From NCBI GenBank assembly GCA_944387285.1, contig CALXEH010000003.1:18484-82483 (forward strand): a stretch of 64,000 nucleotides of DNA. Direction: 5' to 3'. The stretch's first letter is position 1. Each line of letters starts with the position of its first letter. The position numbers were made by a program, and so were the translations under genes. Positions 16,807 through 25,693 of the stretch are shown here, in pieces. Source of the stretch: an uncultured Oscillospiraceae bacterium (lineage in GTDB: Bacteria > Bacillota > Clostridia > Oscillospirales > Oscillospiraceae). The notes beneath the pieces are model-generated. The model searched no databases. It was given only the letters and a program-made list of their open reading frames with translations, and was not told the DNA's origin.

Positions 16807-19087
16807 ACGCCTGATAAGGGCCTCGGCGCTCGGCCTGGCTCTGGCAATTACCATGTCAGTAAATGTCAAGGCCGCCGTCAGCGGGGCTGACGGGTCGACA
16901 GGGAACTTGGAATCAAGTTCCCTGTCGGGAGAGCCATTACTATCCGGAATGCTCGAGGCCAACTCGAACCGGCAGGTACATCCTTACAGCGACGAGCCGG
17001 TAGAGAGCCGCTTTGACCTGGCGGGTTTCGAGAAGGCCGCGGAGTCAGACGAGCTGGAGCTTTGGCTCAACAGGCAGTACGGCGCCCTGCGCGTCGTGAA
17101 CAAGGCCAGCGGCTATGTCTGGGGCAGCCTGCCGCTTGAGGAGGCCGAGGGCCTGAACAGCACCTGGAACTGCTACGGCAATTCCCTGGCCGCCATAGAG
17201 TGCTTTGACAAGTCCGGCGGCGAGAGCCGCCTGAGCATAGGCAAGGACGGCAAAGCGAGCTATAAGATCACGGAAAACGGGCTCATTTGCAGCCTGGCCT
17301 TCGAGAGCGTGGGCATAGAGATGGACGTGGCGGTAGAGCTCGAGGGCAGGCGCCTGAGCTTTGATGTCGTGGAGGGCAGCCTGCGCGAGGGCCTGCTCGA
17401 AAACAACGACAAGGGCTACATGCTCAAGTCCGTGACCTTCATGCCCTTCCTCGGCGCCTCCTACGGCGCGGATATCGACGGCTACATGCTCATACCCGAC
17501 GGCACGGGCGCGCTCATCCGGTTCCTGGAGCCGGCCAACTACGTTTCGACCTACGCCGCGCGCATCTACGGCCCGGACGCCGGTGTCGAAAACTACAGCT
17601 ACGGCGGCTATGCGTACATAAAAGAGGAAAACCAGGCCTACATGCCCATCTACGGCATAGTGCACGGCGAGGGTCAGAACGGCTTTCTCGCGGTGGTGGA
17701 GAGCGGTGCGGAGTATGCCAGCATCGTTGCCACTCCGGCCCTGACGAACAATCCCTACAACTGGGCGGCGGCCCGCTTTGAGTACCGGCAGAAGTACATG
17801 ATGAACATAAACCGCAAGGAGGGCTCGGGCGCGCTGATGCCGCAGCCGGACATGAACAGCCTCGAGCCCAGGCTGAGCCTGTACTTCACCGAGGGCGAGT
17901 CTGCCGGCTACGACGGCATGGCGGTCATGTACCGCAAGCTGCTGCTGGACAGCGGCGAGCTCTCTCTGCTGGGCGGCGCGGCCTCCGGGGCCGTGCCCAT
18001 GCAGCTCGAGGTGCTGGGCGCGGACAAGAAAAAAGGCTTTCTGTTCAATACCACCAGCACCTTCACGACCTTTGCCCAGGCGGGAGAGATGGCCGAGGCC
18101 CTGGCCGAAGACGGGGTCGAAAACCTGCTGATGGTCTATCGCTGCTACACGAAGAACAACGAGGCCGGGACAAAGCTCCTGGGCCAGCTTGGCAGCGCGC
18201 AGGAGCTGGAGGAGCTGCGCGCGCAGCTCGAGAGCCGGGGCGGGGAACTCAAGCTCTACCTCGACCCGCTGACGGCAAACGAGGACCAGATAACCCAGCG
18301 CACGGAGGCGGCGAACAACCTCTCGAGCATGGTCATAAAGTGGACAAACTCGCTCGACGTCTACGGCGCGATGTACGACACGACCTACGTCTACCGCCTC
18401 TCGCGGGCGGAGCGGGCCATAGATTCCGCGCTCTCGCGGGACTATGGCGCTGATTTCGCACTCGACCAGCTCTCTTTCCGACTCTACAGCGATTTCACCT
18501 CCGGCAAGGAGGTCACGCGCGCCGAGAGCCTAGGGCGCATAGAGGCCCTGGCGGAAAAGCTGGCGGGCGGCGGGCGGCTCACGATGTACAGGCCGAACCA
18601 GTATTTCTGGGCGCTCACGGACCGTTTCCTGGGCGCGCCGACGGTCAGCAGCCAGCTGCTGTACGAGAGCGACACGGTGCCGTTCCTGCAGATCGTCCTG
18701 AGCGGCTGCGTTGAGCTGTTCTCGGAGCCGCTCAATACCAGCTCCTGTTCCCGGGAAAAGCTGCTGCGGCTCATCGAATACGGCATGGCGCCCGCCTTTA
18801 CGGCAGCGGCCTGCAGCAGCGTGGAGTTGGTGAATACGGCACAGGCGGCCTATTCCTCCGCCGGCTTCGAGGACTGGCGCGATATGATGGCCGAGACCTA
18901 CGACATGGTCGCCACGGCGCTGGAGAGCGTCTGGGGCCGCTGCATAACGGAGCACAGCTGCCTTGAGACCGGCCTCGTGCGGGTCAGCTATGACAACGGC
19001 GTGAGGATATACGTCAACTATACCGACAAGGTGCTGACGGCGGACGGCCTGAGCGTGGAGCCGGGCTGGTTCGCCGTGGCGGAATGA
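16793..19087 (+). CDS. Secreted DUF5696-type protein, possible TIM-barrel glycosidase
   Basis: A 764-aa exported protein; GTG 16793 follows GAGGAGGTGAG and overlaps the end of the preceding gene by 14 bases. Residues 1-28 form a signal peptide ending near VKA-AV. The segment LWLNRQYGALRVVNKASGYV and the overall pattern fit the DUF5696 family, whose function is not established to my knowledge. The central part (about 420-620) alternates short strands and helices with conserved aromatic and acidic positions (KNNEAGTKLLG, MYRPNQYFWALTD), as in barrel glycosidases, but no catalytic pair can be named. It lies between two permease sets, so it may bind or cleave the transported glycan outside the cell. 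Confidence 0.75.
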   Translation: MRSNKRLIRASALGLALAITMSVNVKAAVSGADGSTGNLESSSLSGEPLLSGMLEANSNRQVHPYSDEPVESRFDLAGFEKAAESDELELWLNRQYGALRVVNKASGYVWGSLPLEEAEGLNSTWNCYGNSLAAIECFDKSGGESRLSIGKDGKASYKITENGLICSLAFESVGIEMDVAVELEGRRLSFDVVEGSLREGLLENNDKGYMLKSVTFMPFLGASYGADIDGYMLIPDGTGALIRFLEPANYVSTYAARIYGPDAGVENYSYGGYAYIKEENQAYMPIYGIVHGEGQNGFLAVVESGAEYASIVATPALTNNPYNWAAARFEYRQKYMMNINRKEGSGALMPQPDMNSLEPRLSLYFTEGESAGYDGMAVMYRKLLLDSGELSLLGGAASGAVPMQLEVLGADKKKGFLFNTTSTFTTFAQAGEMAEALAEDGVENLLMVYRCYTKNNEAGTKLLGQLGSAQELEELRAQLESRGGELKLYLDPLTANEDQITQRTEAANNLSSMVIKWTNSLDVYGAMYDTTYVYRLSRAERAIDSALSRDYGADFALDQLSFRLYSDFTSGKEVTRAESLGRIEALAEKLAGGGRLTMYRPNQYFWALTDRFLGAPTVSSQLLYESDTVPFLQIVLSGCVELFSEPLNTSSCSREKLLRLIEYGMAPAFTAAACSSVELVNTAQAAYSSAGFEDWRDMMAETYDMVATALESVWGRCITEHSCLETGLVRVSYDNGVRIYVNYTDKVLTADGLSVEPGWFAVAE

Positions 19088-19100
19088 GAGGGTGGGACGT

Positions 19101-20048
19101 ATGAGCAGCTCAAACCGCGGCACGGCCGTCAAACTGAAAGAACGCCGCCGGCGCCTGATAAGGCCGCCCAGGCCCGGCGCGCCGAGACTTAAGAACCGGC
19201 AGAGGGAGACGCTCTCGGGCCTGCTCTTCTTCCTGCCCTGGATAATAGGCTTTCTGGCCATAACCTGTTACCCGCTCATTTACTCCATACTCATCAGCTT
19301 CAACCAGGTGGCGATACGGCCGGGCGAGATAAGCCTCGAGCCCATGGGCTGGGAGTATTTCAGGCAGGCCCTGTTCCTGGATACGGAATTCCCGACCCTG
19401 CTCGTGACCTCGGTCACGCAGGTCGCCATAGGCACGCCCATCTCCGTGGTGTTCGCCCTGGTCATAGCCCTGCTGCTGAACCGGAGTTTCCGGGGCCGGA
19501 CGGCCTACAGGATGATATTCTTCCTGCCCGTCATCATCATGAGCGGGCCGGTCATGTCCGAGCTGCTGACCGAGACTTCGGCCATGAGCATAGACATGGA
19601 CATCATGGGCCTGAGCGCCATACTCATGGAGCTCGACAAGGGCTGGGCCTCGCTGCTGCTGAGTATCCTGAACAGCTTTATACGGATACTCTGGTTCTGC
19701 GGCGTGCAGATAATCGTCTTTCTTGTGGCGCTCCAGAAGATCGACGGCAGCATGTACGAGGCGGCCTCCATCGACGGCGCCTCGCCCTGGGAGGCCTTCT
19801 GGAAGATCACCCTGCCGCACCTGCGGCCTATAATCGTGCTGAACACCATCTATACCATAATCGAAATGGGCACGGCGGCGGACGACGCCACGAACACTAA
19901 GATAATGGAGTCCATCACGGATATCGCCCGGCCCTACAGTTTTGCCGCGGCCATGTCGTGGATCTACGCCTTCTGCCTGATGCTGCTCATGACCATAGCC
20001 TTCCTGCTGCTCAGGGAGCTCCGGGAGAAGGGAGGTACCAAGCGATGA
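19101..20048 (+). CDS. ABC sugar transporter permease (second pair, UgpA type)
   Basis: A 315-aa permease. ATG 19101 is preferred to the in-frame GTG at 19092; GAGAGGGTGGG lies just upstream. A basic N-terminal tail (residues 1-40) precedes about six membrane helices. The EAA loop is near residue 220 (EAASIDGASPWEAFWKITLP). Its end overlaps the next permease by 4 bases (ATGA). This is a second permease set in the same locus and is clearly divergent from the first. Confidence 0.92.
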   Translation: MSSSNRGTAVKLKERRRRLIRPPRPGAPRLKNRQRETLSGLLFFLPWIIGFLAITCYPLIYSILISFNQVAIRPGEISLEPMGWEYFRQALFLDTEFPTLLVTSVTQVAIGTPISVVFALVIALLLNRSFRGRTAYRMIFFLPVIIMSGPVMSELLTETSAMSIDMDIMGLSAILMELDKGWASLLLSILNSFIRILWFCGVQIIVFLVALQKIDGSMYEAASIDGASPWEAFWKITLPHLRPIIVLNTIYTIIEMGTAADDATNTKIMESITDIARPYSFAAAMSWIYAFCLMLLMTIAFLLLRELREKGGTKR

Positions 20049-21001
20049 GGACAAAGCGCCGCGGCGGCCTCTCGCGCAGAGGCGCGGGAGAGGCCTTCAC
20101 GCGATTTTTCCGGGGCCGTGCCGGCTCCGCCAGCGTGCCGACCAAGTTCATGACCTACTTCATCCTGACCGGCCTCGGCTTCGTGTTCATCTACCCGCTC
20201 ATCTACATGATATCCGTCAGCCTCATGGACACGGCCGACCTGGTGGACGCCACGGTCAGCTGGGTGCCCACGCACTTCACGCTGGAGGGTTTCCGTAAGG
20301 CGGCGCGGACGCTGGAATTCTGGGACGGGCTCAAGGACTCGCTCATTATGACGGTGATACCTGCGGGGCTCCAGACCCTGACCCTCGCCATGGCGGGCTA
20401 CGGCCTGGCCAGATACCCCGTGCCCTTCAAGAAGTTCTGGATAGTCCTCGCGGTGTTCATCTTCCTCATCCCCAGCCAGGTGACCACCATACCGCGCTTC
20501 CTGCTTTTCAACACCTACAAGCTGGTCGGCACGATCTGGCCCATGTACCTCATCTGCCTGCTGGGCCAGGGCATCAAGAGTTCCGTCTTCCTGCTCATCT
20601 ACTACAACTACTTCAGCTCATATCCCAAGGCCATGGACGAGGCCGCCAAGATAGACGGCGCCGGGCCCTGGAAGATATTCTTCCGCATAGCCCTGCCCAT
20701 GGCCAAGCCCGCGCTGGTGCTGACCTACCTGTTTTCCTTCATCTGGATATGGAACGACACCACGCAGATACCGCAGTATTCGACCGGGGCGGTCACGACC
20801 CTGCCGATGCACCTGCAGCAGTTCGTTGACGCCTTCAACAAGCTCTATTCCTCCTCCGGCGTGAGCACCGGCGGAGCGCTGAATGAATCCATACGCCTTG
20901 CCGGGACACTGCTGTCCATACTCCCGCTCATCCTGCTCTATATCGTCATCCAGAAGCAGTTCGTGGAGAGCATCGAGAAGACCGGCATAACGGGAGAGTG
21001 A
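20045..21001 (+). CDS. ABC sugar transporter permease (second pair, UgpE type)
   Basis: A 318-aa permease starting at ATG 20045 with GGGAGG nine bases upstream. About six membrane helices and an EAA loop near residue 199 (EAAKIDGAGPWKIFFRIALP) are seen. It partners with the product of 19101-20048. The following lipoprotein glycosidase gene begins at 21004, so transport and surface cleavage are translated from the same message. Confidence 0.92.
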   Translation: MRTKRRGGLSRRGAGEAFTRFFRGRAGSASVPTKFMTYFILTGLGFVFIYPLIYMISVSLMDTADLVDATVSWVPTHFTLEGFRKAARTLEFWDGLKDSLIMTVIPAGLQTLTLAMAGYGLARYPVPFKKFWIVLAVFIFLIPSQVTTIPRFLLFNTYKLVGTIWPMYLICLLGQGIKSSVFLLIYYNYFSSYPKAMDEAAKIDGAGPWKIFFRIALPMAKPALVLTYLFSFIWIWNDTTQIPQYSTGAVTTLPMHLQQFVDAFNKLYSSSGVSTGGALNESIRLAGTLLSILPLILLYIVIQKQFVESIEKTGITGE

Positions 21002-21003
21002 CG

Positions 21004-23685
21004 ATGCGGAAGACCCTGATGCTGGCGGCGGCGATACTGCTCGCCGCTCTCTCTGCCTGCGGGACTGAGCCGCCGCAGGCGTTGGAAACGGCCCCGGCGG
21101 CGCTGGAGCTCGCCGGCCTGCCCTCGGACGGGCTCGCGCACGAGCCCTACGGCTGGGACAACCTCTACGGCAGCAAGGAAGTGCCTGAAAAATGGTGGCA
21201 GCGCAGCCCGAGGGACCCCAAAGCCGGGGAAGAAGTGGAGATAAACGTCTCCGTCGGGACATCCCTGAAAGATAAGGACATCTGGCTCGAGTGGACCTTG
21301 AACGGCGAGGCCAAGGAGCCGGTGGAGTGCCGCCACAGGGCGAACGTCAGCGTTGCCGGGGCCGAGCGGAGGCGCTGCACAGCGCAGCTCGGCAGCTTTG
21401 AAATGGGCGACCGGGTGGCGTACATCATCTGTGCCGGGACGGACGGCACGGCCGAAAAACAGCTCGGCATCTTTGAGTTTACGGTCAGCGAGTGGCTGCC
21501 GCTCGTGCCGGAGGCCGTGGAGCAGGGCCCGGACGGCGTCCTGCGCATCTGCGGCCGGGCCGGCTCGGCCGGGGCCGAGCTCACGGCGCGGCTCTCGGAC
21601 GGGGTGCTGTCGCTGCTTGTGGAGGCCCCGCCGGACGATCTGCCGGAAGGAGGGCCGGAGCCCGCGCGCCTGCGTGACGGAGGGCTCGAGGCGGGCTTCA
21701 ACGCGGATGGCTGCGCATTTTCCTTGACGGAGGAAGGCCGCTGCCTGCTTGAACTCAGCGGCGGCATAGAGCTGCTCACGGACGGCAGCGCCGTGAGCGG
21801 GGTGCGCGTCACAGTGGCGGCCGGGCCGGACGAGGCCTTCTACGGTTTCGGCATGAGGTACGATTCGCTCGACCAGCGCGGCAAGGCTGTGGATATCTAC
21901 TGCGTCAACTGGTACACCCAGCAGCGCGGCGAGTCCTACACGCCCGTGCCCTTCTACTTCGTGCCCGATAAGTACGGCCTTTTTGTGGACAGCAGCTGTT
22001 ATTCGCGCTTTGACATGTGCGCTGAGAGGGAAGATGCCTGCGTCGTGGAGGTGTATGCGGACGGCGGCGGACTCTGTGTGCCCTTTTACTTTATCACCGG
22101 CGATAACGCCGCCATCCTGTCCAAATACTCAGAGCTCGCGGGCAAGGCGGAACTGCCGCCGGCCTGGGCCTTCGGGCCCTGGATATCTGCCAACGAGTGG
22201 AACAGGCAGTCCGAGATAATGGAGCAGCTGGACGCCGCCTTGGAAAACCGGATATCCACCAGCGTAATAGTCATCGAAGCCTGGAGCGACGAGGAGACCT
22301 TCTACATCTGGAACGACGCAAAGTACGAGCCGAACGACGGCGCGGGCGCCTTCAGCCTGGACGACTTCAGCTTCAGCGGCAGATGGCCCGACCCGGCGGG
22401 CATGATCGACGAGCTGCACGAGAACGGGATAAAGGTGCTGCTCTGGCAGATACCGGTGCTCAAATACTCGGCGACGGCACCGGCACAATCCATGCGCGAC
22501 CAGTTCTACGCCGAGGACATGGGCTATGTGCTGGGCCGCGAGGACGGCTCGGTCTACCGACTGCCCTCGGGCACCTGGTTCGGCAGCAGCCTCCTGGTGG
22601 ACTTCACTGACCCCGAAGCGGCGGGCTGGTTTTTGGAAAAGCGGCGATATCTGATAGACGAGCTGGGCGTGGACGGTTTTAAGACCGACGGCGGCGAGTT
22701 CGTATGGGGCCGGGACGTCGCGGCCTCGAACGGGCTTTCGGGCCGCGAACTGCGCAACGCCTATCCGGACATCTATGCGCAGGCCTTCTATGACTTCATA
22801 AACGCCGACGGCAGCCAGCGCGTGACCTTCAGCCGCGCGGGCGGCAGCTCGATGCAGACGCACCCGCTGTGCTGGATAGGCGACCAGCTCTCGGACGAGC
22901 AAGCCTTCAAGTCCGCCATCATTGCGGCCCAGAGCGCGTCCATGTCGGGCATCCCCTTCGTGGCCTGGGACATAGCCGGCTTCAGCGGCGACGTGCCCAC
23001 AACAGAGCTGTATTGCCGCAGCGCGGCCCAGGCGGCCTTCTCGCCGGTCATGCAGCTGCACTCGGAGACCAGCGGCGACCCGGAGCCCAGCCAGGCCCGC
23101 ACGCCCTGGAACATGGCCGAGCGCAAGGGCAGCGATACCTGCCTCGAGGTCTACAGGTTCTACGCCAACCTCAGGATGAACCTGCTGCCCTATATCTACT
23201 CCGAGGCGGCGTATTCATGCGAGAGCGGCGAGCCGCTGATGCGCAGCATGGCCTACGAGTTCCCCGAAGACAGCAGGGCCGCAGACTATGAGTACCAGTA
23301 CATGCTGGGCCGCAGCCTGCTCGTCGCGCCGGTCACGGATATCTCTGGCGGCAGGGTGGAGCTGTACCTGCCCGAGGGCGAGTGGTACGGCTTCTTCGAC
23401 GGGGAACGCTATGAGCCGGGCGTGCATGTCATAGACTGCGGGCTGGACGAGATACCGGTCTTCGTGCGCGCCGGGGCGGTCATACCGCTCAACACCGCCG
23501 GAGGGCAGCTCGGCAGCTACGTCGGCAACGGCACGGAGGGCTATACCGACCTGAGCTTCCGCTTTTACTCGGAGCAGGCGGGCTGCGAATGGTACGACTA
23601 CGTCACGGGCCGCAGCTACGAGCTGCGCCTCTCGGGCGGTGAGACGCCGCCGTACAGCTGTGAGTATGTGGAGATGTTCCGCTGA
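21004..23685 (+). CDS. Surface lipoprotein GH31 family alpha-glycosidase
   Basis: An 893-aa lipoprotein: MRKTLMLAAAILLAALSAC gives a lipobox with C19. Residues about 40-180 form an N-terminal beta domain resembling those of cyclomaltodextrinase-like enzymes, then the GH31 beta-sandwich and a barrel beginning at FGPWISANEW. The nucleophile is expected at D562 (FKTDGGEF) and the acid/base at D627 (CWIGDQ). The motif set is nearly the same as in the cytoplasmic GH31 at 1598, so the two act on related linkages on opposite sides of the membrane. It is the last gene of the locus and ends at a strong bidirectional terminator. Confidence 0.9.
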   Translation: MRKTLMLAAAILLAALSACGTEPPQALETAPAALELAGLPSDGLAHEPYGWDNLYGSKEVPEKWWQRSPRDPKAGEEVEINVSVGTSLKDKDIWLEWTLNGEAKEPVECRHRANVSVAGAERRRCTAQLGSFEMGDRVAYIICAGTDGTAEKQLGIFEFTVSEWLPLVPEAVEQGPDGVLRICGRAGSAGAELTARLSDGVLSLLVEAPPDDLPEGGPEPARLRDGGLEAGFNADGCAFSLTEEGRCLLELSGGIELLTDGSAVSGVRVTVAAGPDEAFYGFGMRYDSLDQRGKAVDIYCVNWYTQQRGESYTPVPFYFVPDKYGLFVDSSCYSRFDMCAEREDACVVEVYADGGGLCVPFYFITGDNAAILSKYSELAGKAELPPAWAFGPWISANEWNRQSEIMEQLDAALENRISTSVIVIEAWSDEETFYIWNDAKYEPNDGAGAFSLDDFSFSGRWPDPAGMIDELHENGIKVLLWQIPVLKYSATAPAQSMRDQFYAEDMGYVLGREDGSVYRLPSGTWFGSSLLVDFTDPEAAGWFLEKRRYLIDELGVDGFKTDGGEFVWGRDVAASNGLSGRELRNAYPDIYAQAFYDFINADGSQRVTFSRAGGSSMQTHPLCWIGDQLSDEQAFKSAIIAAQSASMSGIPFVAWDIAGFSGDVPTTELYCRSAAQAAFSPVMQLHSETSGDPEPSQARTPWNMAERKGSDTCLEVYRFYANLRMNLLPYIYSEAAYSCESGEPLMRSMAYEFPEDSRAADYEYQYMLGRSLLVAPVTDISGGRVELYLPEGEWYGFFDGERYEPGVHVIDCGLDEIPVFVRAGAVIPLNTAGGQLGSYVGNGTEGYTDLSFRFYSEQAGCEWYDYVTGRSYELRLSGGETPPYSCEYVEMFR

Positions 23686-23700
23686 GGGGGCAGCGGAGGG

Positions 23701-23738
23701 AAAAAGGGCCGCGGGCGCTTTGCGCCCGCGGCTTTTTC
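23701..23738. terminator. Bidirectional terminator between the GH31 and UbiD genes
   Basis: GCCGCGGGCGC (23708-23718) pairs with GCGCCCGCGGC (23722-23732) around a TTT loop. TTTTT follows on the + strand and AAAAA precedes it, giving a T-run on the - strand too. It ends both the sugar operon and the convergent organic-acid operon. Confidence 0.9.
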
Positions 23739-25077
23739 AGCGTATGTCGTAATTTGAAGGCTCCACGGGCTGGAAGCTCACCCGGGTGTACTCGGGCGGC
23801 TTGGGCACGGGATAGGTGCAGTCAAAGCCCATCTTCGCCGCCACATTGCCGCGTACCACGGGGTTGAGCTCGTGCCCGAAGGCGCCGGGGATGATGACTA
23901 TATCCTTAGCCGGGTCGCAGCGCGTGCACAGGGCGCGCTCGACGTCCTCGGCGTCGTAGATGTCCACGTCGCTGTTCACCACCGTCACCATCTGCAGGTC
24001 AGAAAAGGCCGCGAAGGCCGCCATTATCGCGTTCTTCGCCAGGCCGTTCGCCGGCGGGTCCATCTGCAGCACCACATGGTAGTGGCTGCCGCCGTGGGTC
24101 ATGTAGACGTCCTTGAGGCCCTTGACCTGGCGGCTTATCGTGCGGAACAGGTTCGCCTCGATGCCCAGGCCCTGGCCGTTCCAGACCTCCTTGCCCGGGT
24201 GGAGCGTGCTGATGATGGGCTCGCGCCGCGTGGACATGTGCTTTATCCGCACCACCCAGCGGTCGGCGCGCGTGGCGTAGTAGCCGCTGACCTCGCCGAA
24301 GGGCCCCTCTGGCTCGCGCACATGGGGCAGTATCTCCGCTTCCATGACGAGCTCGGCGTCAGCCACGGACTCCACGCCCACCGTGATGCCCGGGCACAGC
24401 CGCGCAGGCTCGCCCAGCAGGTAAGAGGCCACGGCCAGCTCATCCACGTCTATGGGCGCGGCGGAGCTCGGCGTCGTCGCGGCGACGAAATAGGCCGGGT
24501 GCACGCCGTTGTTTATGCTTATCTCCAGCGGCTCGCCGCGGGCTTCGGCGCGCTCATAGTAGTCGCGCAGGTGCCGGCCCGCGTCCATGAGCAGGCCCAG
24601 CCTGTCGCGGCCCGTGACCATGAGGCGGTGCACAGAGGTGTTGCGCACGCTCGTGTCCGGGTCCTTGGCGATGATGACGCAGTTTGAAAAGTAGGGCCCG
24701 CCGTCGAGCAGCGCGTGGGTGGGGACGGGTATCCGGCCCAGGTCGGGCTCGGGAAAGCAGACCTCGCGGCAGGGCGCGTCCTCCACCACTACCGGCGCGA
24801 CGGGCGCGGAGCGCAGCGAGTCCACCGCATCGGCAAACAGCCAGGGTATGTCCGCCGCAGGGCGGTCGAATATCGCCGCCACGTTCTCGCGGCTCCACCA
24901 CCAGCCGGTGGTGAGGGGGTAGTCGTAGCCCTTGACCTTCTCAAAGAGCAGGGCCTTGCCGCCCTCGAGCTTAGCGCTCAGGCCGGAGAGCTCGTGCACA
25001 GCGTCCACCGGCGTCAGCACGCGGGAGAGCCGGCCGGCGGCCTCCAGCTTGTCCAGGCAGTATCTCATATCCTTCAT
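23737..25077 (-). CDS. UbiD-family prenylated-FMN decarboxylase
   Basis: A 446-aa enzyme of the UbiD family, which uses prenylated FMN to reversibly decarboxylate alpha,beta-unsaturated or aromatic acids. Recognisable features are LFEKVKGYDYPLTTG near the N-terminus, the metal/prFMN segment NTSVHRLMVTG, ISINNGVHPAYFVAA, the catalytic region EPEGPFGEVSGYYATR, and the C-terminal NSDVDIYDAEDVERALCTR segment. The length is usual for the family. The cofactor-making UbiX is encoded 13 bases upstream. The substrate is unknown; neighbours suggest an acid derived from a 2-oxoacid. It is the last gene of the operon. Confidence 0.9.
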   Translation of the reverse strand: MKDMRYCLDKLEAAGRLSRVLTPVDAVHELSGLSAKLEGGKALLFEKVKGYDYPLTTGWWWSRENVAAIFDRPAADIPWLFADAVDSLRSAPVAPVVVEDAPCREVCFPEPDLGRIPVPTHALLDGGPYFSNCVIIAKDPDTSVRNTSVHRLMVTGRDRLGLLMDAGRHLRDYYERAEARGEPLEISINNGVHPAYFVAATTPSSAAPIDVDELAVASYLLGEPARLCPGITVGVESVADAELVMEAEILPHVREPEGPFGEVSGYYATRADRWVVRIKHMSTRREPIISTLHPGKEVWNGQGLGIEANLFRTISRQVKGLKDVYMTHGGSHYHVVLQMDPPANGLAKNAIMAAFAAFSDLQMVTVVNSDVDIYDAEDVERALCTRCDPAKDIVIIPGAFGHELNPVVRGNVAAKMGFDCTYPVPKPPEYTRVSFQPVEPSNYDIR

Positions 25078-25090
25078 AGCATATCTCCTT

Positions 25091-25663
25091 TCAGCCGCCG
25101 CCCCAGGGCCTGAAGCCGGGCGGTGTCAGCCCAAACTGCATCAGCGCCTTGCCAAGCACATGGTCGGCGGCGTCGTCCAGGCTCTCGGGCCGGCAGTAAT
25201 AGGTCAGCATGGGCGGCACGATGGCGCAGCCGGCTTCGGCGGCGGCCAGCATATTTTTGATGTGTATGATGCCCAGCGGCGTCTCGCGCGGCATGAGCAC
25301 CACCCGCCGCCCCTCCTTGAGGCACACGTCCGCCGCGCGCACCAGCAGGTTTTCCGTATAGCCGTGCGCCACCGCCGAGAGCGTCTTCATGCTGCACGGG
25401 GCGACGATCATGCCGTCCGTCGGGAAGGAGCCGCTGGCGACTTCGGCAGCCATGTCCTCAGGCTCGTACCAGCGGTCGGCGAGCGCGCGTACTTCCCCGG
25501 GCGCGGGCTGGCCTTCCAGCGCGAGGTTCCGCTCGGCCGCGCGGCTCATTATAAGCAAAGTCTCTACACCCTCCATGCCGCGCAGTATGCCGAGCAGGCG
25601 AACGCCCAGTGAAACGCCGTCCGCGCCGCTTATGCCCACTATTATCCTCTTTCCACCGCTCAT
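25091..25663 (-). CDS. ubiX: Flavin prenyltransferase UbiX
   Basis: A 190-aa flavoprotein that joins dimethylallyl phosphate to FMN to make the cofactor of UbiD decarboxylases. Family signatures present are GISGADGVSLGVRLL at the N-terminus, IVAPCSMKTLSAVAHGYTEN in the middle and the RRVVLMPRETPLGIIH loop. The start ATG follows a purine-rich stretch. It is directly followed by the ubiD-type gene on the same strand, so the pair is functional as a unit. Confidence 0.93.
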   Translation of the reverse strand: MSGGKRIIVGISGADGVSLGVRLLGILRGMEGVETLLIMSRAAERNLALEGQPAPGEVRALADRWYEPEDMAAEVASGSFPTDGMIVAPCSMKTLSAVAHGYTENLLVRAADVCLKEGRRVVLMPRETPLGIIHIKNMLAAAEAGCAIVPPMLTYYCRPESLDDAADHVLGKALMQFGLTPPGFRPWGGG

Positions 25664-25693
25664 ACGCGCACCTCGCTTCCCGTCAAACCGCGC

